From the NCBI GenBank assembly GCA_016926925.1, contig JAFGNQ010000033.1, forward strand, positions 1 through 8,590: a stretch of 8,590 nt of DNA, in the 5' to 3' direction. The DNA comes from Candidatus Aminicenantota bacterium (GTDB lineage: Bacteria > Acidobacteriota > Aminicenantia > Aminicenantales > Aminicenantaceae). Positions within the stretch are counted from its first letter, which is position 1, and each line of letters begins with the position of its first letter. The position numbers and the translations under genes were made by a program. Below the pieces are notes generated by a model. The model did not search any database. It saw nothing but the letters and a program-made list of their open reading frames with translations, and had not been told where the DNA came from. This document shows positions 1-7,191 of this stretch, piece after piece.

Positions 1-275
1 ACCCGTTCGGGGTCGCACCTTTCCAGGTCCTGGAAAATAGAGTAATTGATGTTCAGCGTGAATGCCTGGTTGGGCCGGAGAGGGATACCCGCGTTTTTCA
101 GAAAAACCTGCCGGTAAGCGCCTTCTCCGTCGTTCCCCCGCCACCGGCGAAAGGAACTGCCCGGGGTCTGGTAAAAAACATGGAGGGCCCAGTCGGGGCA
201 CTCCGAAGCGATGGCGGAAAACCGCGCATGGTTGTAAGGGGTCCACATGACCTGGATAAAGAGGAGTTTCTTCAC
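1..275 (-). CDS. putative glycosyltransferase, N-terminal fragment (3' part outside window)
   Basis: This is the first 91 codons of a gene that continues past the left edge. It starts with GTG at 273-275, where GTGA overlaps the TGA stop of the preceding GT2 gene by 4 nt, a classic sign of coupled translation. The frame is open to position 1. The N-terminus reads KKLLFIQVMWTPYNHARFSAI, which resembles the first strand and glycine-poor loop of GT-B fold (GT4-like) transferases that begin 'FI....TPY...R...L'. ALHVFYQTPG (30-39) fits a second strand. No catalytic residue lies in the visible part, so the family assignment is tentative. Position in the operon supports a sugar-transfer role. Base composition is GC-rich, like the preceding gene. 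Confidence 0.65.
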   Translation of the reverse strand, partial: MKKLLFIQVMWTPYNHARFSAIASECPDWALHVFYQTPGSSFRRWRGNDGEGAYRQVFLKNAGIPLRPNQAFTLNINYSIFQDLERCDPER

Positions 276-1275
276 TGAAAGCGTCCCAGCCGGTCTCTCA
301 TGCCGTCATGCAGGCCCCGGGAAAAGAAACCTAAATTCTTGCCCTTTAAAGAAACAAGAGCGAATAAAGCGGCGCCGGACAGAGCCGCAGCCATGTTTAC
401 CCACCAAACGAGCCGGTTCAACACCAGGGCGTGTTTCTCGAAATGAACCCTGTTCCTGACGGCGTAATAAAGCCGCACGAGGTCCTCCCTGCCCAGGGGC
501 CTCGTCATAATATTCCCGCGAGCCTTTGCCTCCCAGGAAGGTTCGCCGTCGGCGATCACGCTGTCAAAGACCATGAGGAGGCGCCCCCCGACTTTTTGAT
601 CCGGTACGTGTATTCCGTGTCGTCCTGGTACGTGAAGAGATCCTCGTCGGGATACCCTATGCGGCACAGGAGATCCCTGTGGAGAAAAAGACCTCCGTAT
701 GTGCCGGCGTGAATTTCCCGGGCGTCACGCGGCACAGCTTCCCCGTCTTCACGATTTTTTTTGCTGCCCCCGAGACGGATGGGAAGGTCGGCCCCGTGAA
801 AACCGAGGAAGCTGTTTTTCCGCCAGAAGCGTCTTTCGATATCCCGTTCCAGTAAAACCTGCCTGTCGAAGGGCCTGTCCTTCCGGAAGGACGCGAGGGT
901 CACGAGTCCTTCTTTTCCCGGCGGCAACCGCCGCCAGTGAGCGAAAAGCGTCGCCAGGGCCGGTTTCTCGGGAATATTGTCATCATCCAGAAGCCACACA
1001 AAGGGGCACTCTGGCACATCTCTCTGAAATGCCGCGATCCCCTCCCGGAAGCCGCCGGCCGATCCCCTGTTCTCTTCAAGGGAGACAAAACTCACGGATT
1101 CCGGATTTTTCCCTACCATATTTAAAATTCCCGACCTGACGGCGGATGAAGAACCATTGTCGACGATGAGGACCCTGCGGCAGCCTGCAGCCAGAGCCCC
1201 CGCCACCGAACGTTTGAGGAGGGGAAGCCTGTCGCCGCTGTAAGTGACAATCACAGCGCAAACGTTTTCATTCAT
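272..1275 (-). CDS. GT2 glycosyltransferase (GlfT2/rhamnosyltransferase-like), interrupted by a -1 base frameshift
   Basis: This family 2 glycosyltransferase reads in two frames. From ATG at 1273-1275 the first frame gives AVIVTYSGDR (7-16), IVDNGSSS (37-44), ENRGSAGGFREGI (68-80), the metal-binding WLLDDDN (94-100) and TYQDDTEYTYRIKKSGG (215-231). It then runs into a stop at 556-558 after eight unrelated residues (239 in all). The second frame continues the same protein with RLLMVFDSVIADGEPSWEAK, YYAVRNRVHF, a hydrophobic LVWWVNMAAALSGAALFALV segment and a GLHDGMRDRLGRF tail, ending at 272-274. One extra G in the G6 run at 584-589 would restore a 334-residue enzyme of normal shape. The start is supported by GGAAG just upstream and by an 8-nt overlap with GT4; the ATG at 1302 has no ribosome site. 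Related enzymes add galactofuranose, rhamnose or similar sugars. The break may be a sequencing error, a true mutation, phase variation or recoding. Confidence 0.85.
584..589 (-). other. G6 homopolymer at the frameshift point (slippery-type GGGGGGC)
   Basis: On the coding strand the run is read TCG-GGG-GGC in the upstream frame, so with its final C it forms the heptamer G_GGG_GGC. This matches the X_XXY_YYZ layout needed for tandem -1 slippage. A -1 slip here would give Ser-Gly-Gly-Arg-Leu-Leu-Met and enter the downstream frame exactly where the family sequence continues. Six-base complementary arms (coding-strand GCCTCC at 577-582 and GGAGGC at 528-533) could form a stem starting right after the heptamer, though with almost no spacer. 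Homopolymer miscounting in the read data is the simplest alternative. Confidence 0.6.
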
Positions 1276-2404
1276 GTTCTTCCGGCCGCCATCGGGATTC
1301 ATCGGTCACAACGTCAAGAATCTCGGAGATTCTTTCCCTGTAACGTTTGTACGAGTAAAGATCTTTCGCCTGAGAGATGTTGCAGACCTGGATTTCCCTC
1401 ATCTTTTCGGCGTTGTTCAACAGGCCGACCAGGGCTTTTCCGATGGCCACGCTTGACCTCGGTTCGACGAAGACACCGTTTCTTTCAGACACGATTTCCG
1501 GAAGGTAATTGTGGCGTGTCGTTATGACGGCGTTTCCCGATCTCATGGCTTCAATAATCGAAATAGGGAAAGCCTCCGACCTGTAATAGGAGGGAAGTAT
1601 GAAAATATCCGATTCCATGAAACAGAGGACTTTCTCCTCGCCTCTGACAACGGACAGATATTCAACCCTGCCCGGCAGGATTTTCCTCAACTTTTCCATC
1701 TCCGCCTGAAAGGCTTTTCTCACTTCGGACTCACTCATCAGTTCATCGGCAACGAAATCTCCGGCGATAGAAAGCCGCACGTCTTTAAAATCATGACAGA
1801 TGTTTTTGAATGCGCCGAGGAGATCAAAAATTCCTTTGCTCATCATAATGTTGGAGAGATAGAGGAGTCCTCGGACAGAAGACGAACGCTTCTTCACATC
1901 CCGTTCAAAGTCCTCAGCATAAAAATTCGGAACGACTTCCACCCTCATCCCCGGGAAAAAAGGCAGCAGTTGGTCTTTCATGCCTTCTGTGAGAACAATG
2001 GAGAGATCAATCATGCCGTAGAACTTCGATGCGATCTTTTTCCATAATCCAGGAAGGGACAGATAGTAATCCCGAAAATCCGCACCATGGAGATGATTGA
2101 TTATTTTTGCCCCGAAGATTTTTGAAAGGCCAATAACAATAAAATCGAAAAGGCCACCCTTTCGACTACGGGAGCAGGTGAAATAAACCGTATCGATCCT
2201 GTGGGTCACAAAGATATCAATCATTCTGATTAGCGAGGACACCACGAGGATAACAATGACAGGGTATGACCTTCCCGTCGCGTTTATGGAAACAAGAAAT
2301 TTGTTACAGTTCTCGACCCCCTTGAAGGTTTCCATAAAATGAAGGGCCTGCCCGTGAACAGGAGGAGGAAGGGGTCCGACGAAAAGAATGTTTCTCATGA
2401 TCAT
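1268..2404 (-). CDS. GT4 family glycosyltransferase
   Basis: This is a GT-B fold family 4 (glycosyl transferase group 1) enzyme of up to 378 residues, a retaining transferase using a nucleotide sugar. The N-terminal VGPLPPPVHGQA (9-20) is the glycine-containing acceptor-domain loop, INHLHGADF (102-110) is a typical middle motif, and the C-terminal half carries SEAFPISIIEAMRSG, with the EX7E pair E277 and E285 that contacts the donor. LPEIVSERNGVFVEP (301-315) completes the donor site. Two in-frame ATGs two codons apart (2402-2404 and 2396-2398) are possible; related proteins usually begin close to the second (MRNILFVGP). Neither has a good ribosome site. The gene begins 16 nt after the GT2 stop and its last 8 nt overlap the next gene's start (ATGAATGA). 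It probably adds one sugar of the repeat unit; specificity is unknown. Confidence 0.93.
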   Translation of the reverse strand: MIMRNILFVGPLPPPVHGQALHFMETFKGVENCNKFLVSINATGRSYPVIVILVVSSLIRMIDIFVTHRIDTVYFTCSRSRKGGLFDFIVIGLSKIFGAKIINHLHGADFRDYYLSLPGLWKKIASKFYGMIDLSIVLTEGMKDQLLPFFPGMRVEVVPNFYAEDFERDVKKRSSSVRGLLYLSNIMMSKGIFDLLGAFKNICHDFKDVRLSIAGDFVADELMSESEVRKAFQAEMEKLRKILPGRVEYLSVVRGEEKVLCFMESDIFILPSYYRSEAFPISIIEAMRSGNAVITTRHNYLPEIVSERNGVFVEPRSSVAIGKALVGLLNNAEKMREIQVCNISQAKDLYSYKRYRERISEILDVVTDESRWRPEEHE

Positions 2405-2420
2405 GATAATCAGCGATTAA

Positions 2421-3203
2421 TCACGGGAGAAAGAAGTAGATGCCCCACAATGTCAGGACATGAATGAAATGGCGGTAAATGTATATTTCATCTCCCGGCT
2501 GCGCATGCTTTTTAGCGATCCTGTAGGCCTCCAGAGCCGCCTTCTGATAGTGATTCTTCGATTTTGACGTCCTGTGCCACCGAAACTTTGCGAGAAAACG
2601 GTCAATATAAAGAGGAGGATAGCGGGAGGCCAGTCTCAGCCAGTAGTCATAATCCATGGCATAGTCGTACAGCAGGTCCAGGAATCCCGTCTCTTCGAAT
2701 GCAGACCGAGAGATAAAGACGGCCGGCTGGGGTATGAAATCCTTGGTCAGAAGTCTTCGACGGGAATAATGCCTGCTTTCGAAATTCTTGTAATTGGTTA
2801 TAATATTTCGTATTTCTCGACCCTTCTCATCAATGTTTCTACAATTCCCGAACCCCCACTTGAATTTATTTGTTTTGTAAGCCTCGGCCACCGTCGCAAG
2901 GGCCCCCTCCTCGTACAGGTCATCCGAGTTGAGCCAGCCGAGGATGTCCCCTCGCGACATCTTGAATCCTTTATTCACGGCATCGGATTGCCCCTGATCC
3001 GTTTCGGATATCCATTCAATCCGGCTATATTTTTTCAAAAGTTCCATTGTCCGATCCGTCGAACCGCCATCAATCACGATGTATTCCAGCTCAAAATCGC
3101 CTTCCTGAGACAATACGCTGCATATCGTTTTTTCAATGAAAGATTCCTGGTTATATGTCGGTGTAATAACAGATATTTTAATGTTGTCCACTTTTCCGGC
3201 CAT
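2421..3203 (-). CDS. GT2 family glycosyltransferase
   Basis: This is a family 2 GT-A glycosyltransferase of 260 residues, expected to act in the cytoplasm or at the inner membrane face on a lipid-linked acceptor. It shows the canonical order: SVITPTYNQE (11-20), VIDGGSTDRT (43-52), DQGQSDAVNKGF (69-80), the metal-binding region GWLNSDD (89-95), an acceptor-side IPQPAVFISRSAFEETG (157-173), MDYDYWLRLA (183-192) and FRWHRTSKS (207-215). This pattern is common in O-antigen and capsule loci. The start at 3203 overlaps the previous gene by 26 nt and is supported by GAAGG six bases upstream (3210-3214). A GTG at 3191 (VDNIKISVI) would shorten the overlap to 14 nt and is also plausible. Either way the overlap suggests coupled translation. 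The sugar is not predictable. Confidence 0.93.
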   Translation of the reverse strand: MAGKVDNIKISVITPTYNQESFIEKTICSVLSQEGDFELEYIVIDGGSTDRTMELLKKYSRIEWISETDQGQSDAVNKGFKMSRGDILGWLNSDDLYEEGALATVAEAYKTNKFKWGFGNCRNIDEKGREIRNIITNYKNFESRHYSRRRLLTKDFIPQPAVFISRSAFEETGFLDLLYDYAMDYDYWLRLASRYPPLYIDRFLAKFRWHRTSKSKNHYQKAALEAYRIAKKHAQPGDEIYIYRHFIHVLTLWGIYFFLP

Positions 3204-4095
3204 TCAAAACCTTCACAGGTGATATTCGATTCATCAGCCTGTACAATTGACGCGAAAACCCAATAATTGGACTTAACCTTTGAACATATATAGGTATGGT
3301 AACGATTCTTCTTGCATAATACCTCCAGCCCGATCTTCTTTTAAGAAACCGCTCCGCGCTTATCATATAATTGGCATCTCTCAAATCCAGGGGATAGAAA
3401 TTTCTGCCGATCATTTTCCAGTTCCGAAGGACTTCGTCGCCTTCCATTACATCTTTCGAACCGCCTCTTAGATGCGTATAATCGTGATTCTGATGCACAG
3501 CAGTAATGCAGTCCGTGGCATCAATGACGGGGGTTTTTACCGCCCGCGCGTTGGAGATGACCCAATTGTCCCACAAAACCCTTCCAACCGGAAATGCAGG
3601 TAAGGATATCATTTTATTTGGAAATATGAAGTAATCGAGTCCATCCGGACTATGTAATCGACCCTCTGTTCTGACCCTGTTTATAAACTCGTTTAACGAT
3701 GCTTCATTAGCAAAGTCGACATCTGATTCCACATTCAGATCCGTTCTACGTCCCGTAATGATGAATTTCTTTAATTGGCATGCCTTGATCAACGATTCCC
3801 TGACCCCTGACAGAAATATAATGTCCGCATTAACGTAACACACGAAAGGACTTTTTGAGACCCGGTAAGCTATGTCGAAAGCCGAATCCAGCATGGGCGT
3901 TCCGTATTCGTTTTTTATGACATTCTTTTCATGACATATTTGAAATCTTCTTGCCGCCTCGCTGACACCCGTCTCCGAGCCGACCAATATTATTTGACAA
4001 TCCGGGATTAATCTCTTCCAGCTTGATATGGCATTGTTTTGAATTATCGCCGTTTTTGAATGAAATGCCTTCGGTATCGTAAAAATCGTTAACAT
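3178..4095 (-). CDS. putative GT-A-like glycosyltransferase of an uncharacterised family
   Basis: This 305-residue protein has the look of a nucleotide-diphospho-sugar transferase but does not carry the classic GT2 start. Motifs I recognise from a widespread bacterial family of mostly unnamed proteins are IFTIPKAF (4-11), NEYGTPMLD (62-70), YVNADII (87-93, where NAD stands in for a DxD-type metal site), GRRTDL (115-120), LDYFIFPN (153-160), GRVLWDNW (171-178) and HQNHDYTH (201-208). The order fits a Rossmann-like donor-binding half followed by an acceptor half. No signal peptide is seen; the C-terminal 80 residues are strongly basic and could associate with membrane. The gene lies 34 nt after the GT9 stop, with only a weak ribosome site, and overlaps the next GT2 gene. 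Context makes a transfer step in repeat-unit assembly likely, but reaction, donor and acceptor are unknown. Confidence 0.75.
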   Translation of the reverse strand: MLTIFTIPKAFHSKTAIIQNNAISSWKRLIPDCQIILVGSETGVSEAARRFQICHEKNVIKNEYGTPMLDSAFDIAYRVSKSPFVCYVNADIIFLSGVRESLIKACQLKKFIITGRRTDLNVESDVDFANEASLNEFINRVRTEGRLHSPDGLDYFIFPNKMISLPAFPVGRVLWDNWVISNARAVKTPVIDATDCITAVHQNHDYTHLRGGSKDVMEGDEVLRNWKMIGRNFYPLDLRDANYMISAERFLKRRSGWRYYARRIVTIPIYVQRLSPIIGFSRQLYRLMNRISPVKVLNGRKSGQH

Positions 4096-4129
4096 AATCT
4101 TTTTACTCTTCTGTTTTCACACGGCCTTC

Positions 4130-5377
4130 TCATTTCACCGCATACTCTTTATCACGGACCTCAGCGTTTATGAATGAAAACACGTCATCGACCTCGATTT
4201 CCTCCACACACGGGGCACATCGGCCTTTTTCAACCTCCCGGCTGCATGACCAATTACATCCGTAGCAGTTCATTTTCTTGAACACCGGAAGCGGCATCCT
4301 CATATTGACTTCTTTTTCGATTTCATAGGGCACGAACCTTTCGAAATGTCCGCCCCCCAGTATACATACACAAAGGACGTTTAAAGATGCCGCGATATGG
4401 ACTGCGCTGGTATCGTTGCTTACGATAAATTTTGCACGGCTGATCAAATAAGCCAATTCTTTAAGATCGGTTCTTTGATTGTACCGAAAATCAATATGTT
4501 CATTTCCAATCCGTGCCTCGTCCATCTCTTTGTCATCCATTTCAGCACCAAGGCAAACGACTCTGATCCCATATTGCTCGGTAATTCTTTTCGCCAATTC
4601 GTAGTATTTTTCAATTGGCCACCTTTTAAGAGGGTGACTTCCTCCCGGAAAAATGATGCAATAATCATAAGGATATTTGTAAAAATCAGATATTAAAGAA
4701 AAATCAATATCAAACTTATTTACCCCTGCCTTAAAGTCTTTCAAACCGATCTTCCTGACAAAGTCCGCATTTCTTATCAACTCCATCAGGTGTTCCGATT
4801 TTGATTCAATCAATTCAGAATATCTCATGTCGCTTAATCTCTTTAGAAGGCGCGGCGTGTTACTTGAATCGCCAGAATACCCTATTTTAACTCCGGAATT
4901 GGATGACAAAGTAATGCTGTCTCCGATAAAAAAATCTCTGGAATAGGTCGGCTGTATTGAAATCATGAACCTGATTGTTCGCATTCTTTTGAGAAACTCA
5001 AATCTATACCTATAGTCGGTGTAAAATTTCTTTCGATCAACCAGCCACACCATGTCCCAATACGGGGAAGTTTCAGCAAAGAACCCACACTTGTCGTTTG
5101 CCAGCAGTACCAGTGTCTTATCGAAAAATATTTTTCTATACTCTTTGGCGGCATCGAGCCACATGACAAAATCGCCTATGGCATCGACTCTTACGATGAG
5201 GACACCGTCTGTCCGGGATCTTTCCTGAACAAATAATGCCATTAGATCAACGAGTGAAAGGCACAGCCAATGAAATAATATTTTTATTTTTTTCGCTGCT
5301 CTCATGACAGGATCGGAATATCGAGCTGCATTCGCATGACCACCGGAGCAGGTTCGTCTCTTCTGCACGGATATCAT
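4130..5377 (-). CDS. GT9 family glycosyltransferase (heptosyltransferase-like) with C-terminal cysteine cluster
   Basis: This is a GT-B fold family 9 glycosyltransferase, 415 residues long, related to ADP-heptose:LPS heptosyltransferases. Visible motifs are the N-terminal VRVDAIGD (62-69), the donor-domain FPGGSHPLKRWP (243-254) and the late SNDTSAVHIAAS (320-331). About 60 residues precede the first motif, more than usual. They include a hydrophobic stretch (about 33-50, ILFHWLCLSLVDLMALFV) that could anchor the protein to the inner membrane. A cysteine cluster lies near the C-terminus (C371, C374, C378, C387, C390; CYGCNWSC then CAPC); similar cysteines occur in some GT9 proteins and may bind a metal or form a structural site. 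The start at 5377 lies 19 nt after the flippase stop, with only weak purine-rich sequence upstream; ATG at residue 25 is possible but would still keep the hydrophobic stretch. The role is likely addition of a heptose or another sugar to core or repeat unit; the substrate is unknown. Confidence 0.9.
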   Translation of the reverse strand: MISVQKRRTCSGGHANAARYSDPVMRAAKKIKILFHWLCLSLVDLMALFVQERSRTDGVLIVRVDAIGDFVMWLDAAKEYRKIFFDKTLVLLANDKCGFFAETSPYWDMVWLVDRKKFYTDYRYRFEFLKRMRTIRFMISIQPTYSRDFFIGDSITLSSNSGVKIGYSGDSSNTPRLLKRLSDMRYSELIESKSEHLMELIRNADFVRKIGLKDFKAGVNKFDIDFSLISDFYKYPYDYCIIFPGGSHPLKRWPIEKYYELAKRITEQYGIRVVCLGAEMDDKEMDEARIGNEHIDFRYNQRTDLKELAYLISRAKFIVSNDTSAVHIAASLNVLCVCILGGGHFERFVPYEIEKEVNMRMPLPVFKKMNCYGCNWSCSREVEKGRCAPCVEEIEVDDVFSFINAEVRDKEYAVK

Positions 5378-5396
5378 CGGGATCTTCTTTCTTCGC

Positions 5397-6791
5397 TTAT
5401 CGAATGAATTTCCTCGCCGTCATGAATGGCATCATCAACGCCTTCCATTGTGTGAAATACACGGGAAGTGTCTTCCGGCTGAAAACAAGTGCCAGGTGAG
5501 ATGTGAAAAACTGAGTCAGTAAAGTAGCAAAGGCTGCTCCCTTGATACCGTATCTGCCGATAAGGTAAAGATTGCCCGCGATGTTAATCATACAGCCGAC
5601 AGGGGTTATCCATAGCCATATTTTTTGACTGTTTTCAGAAATGATCCACTTTCCGTTGGCAACCTGGAGGAAAATAAATACGCAATTCCAGATCAGAATG
5701 GCCAGGACCGGGCCGCTCTGATCATAGGCTTCACCGAACAGCAACTGAATGATCCAGTTCGATGCCAGAGAAACAGGCAGCGCGACGGTAATGGCTGTCC
5801 ATAACAGTAAACTGTATACATTAAGCATTCTGTCATGGAAAATCTCCTGACTATCGGTTTTTGCCTGAATAATCGCAGGAAACAGAGAGGCCATCAAAAC
5901 ATAGGGAATGACATGCCAGGCTTCTGTCATCGTAACGGCAACAGAATAATATCCCACAGCATCATTTCCAAGCATACTCTTGATCATGACCTGATCAATG
6001 CGGGAATACACAATCATAAGAAATCCGGAAAAAATTACCGGAAAAGCATCATGCAGCAATACCAATGCCTCACTCTTTTCGAAACCCCATTGAAGAATAT
6101 GGTGGCCTTTATTTTCATACATGATTACAAATGCGAGGGCCATGGCAACATACTCGAAAAGATAAGCTGCGGCGAACAAAAAAACACTGGCATTCAAACA
6201 GATAAGAACCACCTTGAATAATGACGAGATTCCAAAAGACATACCAAGAGCGATGGAAGAATCCCTTGCCTGAACCTTCGAATGGAAAAAGAAGTCGATT
6301 ACCGTGATAGACTGAAAAATGGGACCGAAAGCAAGAATCAGTACGATATAAAAAGACTCCCTGTCTGGGTTGAGCAGGTACGAAACGGAAGGTGCCAGAA
6401 TCAGAATCAGGATCGCTCCGGCAAGTCTCAGTCCAAAAGTCGTTCCCAGGATATTGTCCCTGCTGCGGGGCTCCCGGACAAGGTTGCGGACGACTATTTC
6501 ATCCAAGCCAAGCGAAGAAATAATTACGAAAAGGGCCACCATGCTCAACCCGTAATTCAGCAATCCATATCCGTTCGGGCCCAGTTTCCGCGCTATGAAG
6601 ATACCGACGACGAAATTCACGCCCATCCGGAGGATCTTTTCCCCCATCATCCAGGAGGTGTTGGCAAAGTACTTCTTAAATCCAGGGGATGTCAGGACAT
6701 CTTTGAACATGGGATTTGCGGAAGGCGGGGAGGTTTGATCATGTGGAAGGATTATGGTCGCTTTCTTCCCGCCTTTTTTTAAACTGGACAT
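5397..6791 (-). CDS. Wzx-like polysaccharide flippase (MOP superfamily)
   Basis: This is an inner-membrane lipid-linked oligosaccharide translocase of the polysaccharide transport (Wzx/RfbX) family, up to 464 residues long. It would flip the completed undecaprenyl-linked repeat unit from cytoplasm to periplasm. The protein is mostly hydrophobic segments, consistent with about 12 to 14 helices. It shows the N-terminal family pattern: FKKYFANTSWMMGEKILRM (38-56), then ARKLGPNGYGLLNY (67-80) and GLDEIVVRNLVR (95-106). A conserved-looking SRIDQVMIKSMLGNDAVGYYS segment begins near the middle of the protein. The start is uncertain. ATG at 6791 overlaps DUF2304 by 53 nt and has no clear ribosome site. 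ATG at 6710 (residue 28, MFKDVLTSPGF) begins 28 nt after the DUF2304 stop and gives a more typical N-terminus, but also lacks a clear ribosome site. The next gene starts 19 nt downstream. No Wzy polymerase is seen in the window. Confidence 0.93.
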   Translation of the reverse strand: MSSLKKGGKKATIILPHDQTSPPSANPMFKDVLTSPGFKKYFANTSWMMGEKILRMGVNFVVGIFIARKLGPNGYGLLNYGLSMVALFVIISSLGLDEIVVRNLVREPRSRDNILGTTFGLRLAGAILILILAPSVSYLLNPDRESFYIVLILAFGPIFQSITVIDFFFHSKVQARDSSIALGMSFGISSLFKVVLICLNASVFLFAAAYLFEYVAMALAFVIMYENKGHHILQWGFEKSEALVLLHDAFPVIFSGFLMIVYSRIDQVMIKSMLGNDAVGYYSVAVTMTEAWHVIPYVLMASLFPAIIQAKTDSQEIFHDRMLNVYSLLLWTAITVALPVSLASNWIIQLLFGEAYDQSGPVLAILIWNCVFIFLQVANGKWIISENSQKIWLWITPVGCMINIAGNLYLIGRYGIKGAAFATLLTQFFTSHLALVFSRKTLPVYFTQWKALMMPFMTARKFIR

Positions 6792-7122
6792 CCAAAAGAG
6801 CCAGCTGCTGAGCGAGTCGTCTCTGCTTATCCTTCATCTTGGATATGACAAGGGAAAAGTGGATGAGGATCGTGATGACCGCGAGAATTAAAATGAGAAA
6901 AAGGGCCGCCGGCGGGTAGGCGATCCCGAGAAGGGACGAGATAAATTCGAGGGACTTCCTGAATATGGAAAGGAATAGAAAAATTGCGCCGAAGAAAAGC
7001 CACAGGATGGCGTATTCCTCCTTCAGCCTCCTGATTCGTATGAGAAATATGATGAAGACGAGAAAGGCCAGGCTGCCGATAACGGAGATGATCTGGATGA
7101 TGTGGGGGTTGAAGTTATCCAT
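6739..7122 (-). CDS. DUF2304 small membrane protein
   Basis: This is a 127-residue membrane protein matching the DUF2304 pattern. Three hydrophobic segments lie at about residues 9-29, 37-54 and 71-94. The first two are joined by a short basic loop (RIRRLKEEYA). A charged, probably helical tail (KMKDKQRRLAQQLALLD, 96-112) is characteristic of this family. Its biochemical role is not established. Members often sit next to a GT2 polyprenyl-phosphate sugar synthase-like gene, as here, so it may anchor or assist that enzyme, by inference only. The start is ATG at 7120-7122 (MDNFNPHIIQ). A longer frame from 7182 would run through the intergenic hairpin and add 20 residues of poor quality. No strong Shine-Dalgarno sequence precedes the chosen ATG. 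The last codons overlap the possible start of the flippase gene. Confidence 0.8.
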   Translation of the reverse strand: MDNFNPHIIQIISVIGSLAFLVFIIFLIRIRRLKEEYAILWLFFGAIFLFLSIFRKSLEFISSLLGIAYPPAALFLILILAVITILIHFSLVISKMKDKQRRLAQQLALLDVQFKKRREESDHNPST

Positions 7123-7147
7123 GGTGATGAACCGCTGTGTCTTTTTG

Positions 7148-7163
7148 CGGGGCTGAAGCCCCG
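7148..7163 (-). other. perfect 6-bp GC hairpin in the only sizeable intergenic gap
   Basis: The 69-nt gap between the first GT2 gene and DUF2304 holds a perfect inverted repeat. On the coding strand it reads CGGGGC-TTCA-GCCCCG, a six-pair GC stem with a four-base loop. The coding strand continues with CAAAAAG rather than a T-run, and the plus strand continues with TTCTATA, so it is not a convincing intrinsic terminator in either direction. It could be an mRNA-processing or stability element, or one copy of a dispersed short palindromic repeat; the window alone cannot decide. It coincides with the start of the AT-richer part of the cluster. Confidence 0.6.
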
Positions 7164-7191
7164 TTCTATAGCGTGGGGGCAATCTGAAGGA

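Noticed and set aside
272..667. Possible separate 131-residue gene at the end of the frameshifted GT2.
   Set aside because: Its first residues are out-of-frame noise until the G6 tract, after which it continues the GT2 protein exactly; there is no ribosome site at 667.
1511..2047. 178-codon open frame on the plus strand opposite GT4.
   Set aside because: The minus strand has a complete GT4 with an EX7E motif here; the plus-strand product is low in recognisable structure and has no independent support.
2395..2406. Twelve-base palindrome TCATGATCATGA as an operator.
   Set aside because: It arises from the closely spaced start codons of GT4 (Met-Ile-Met) and has no second copy or promoter beside it.
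6774..6783. Programmed frameshift at the A7 run linking DUF2304 to the flippase.
   Set aside because: The A run does not place AAA-AAG codons in the DUF2304 frame as an A_AAA_AAG heptamer needs, and a DUF2304-flippase fusion would make little functional sense.
7141..7170. Intrinsic terminator at the GC hairpin.
   Set aside because: Neither strand has a run of T after the stem: the coding strand continues CAAAAAG and the other strand TTCTATA.
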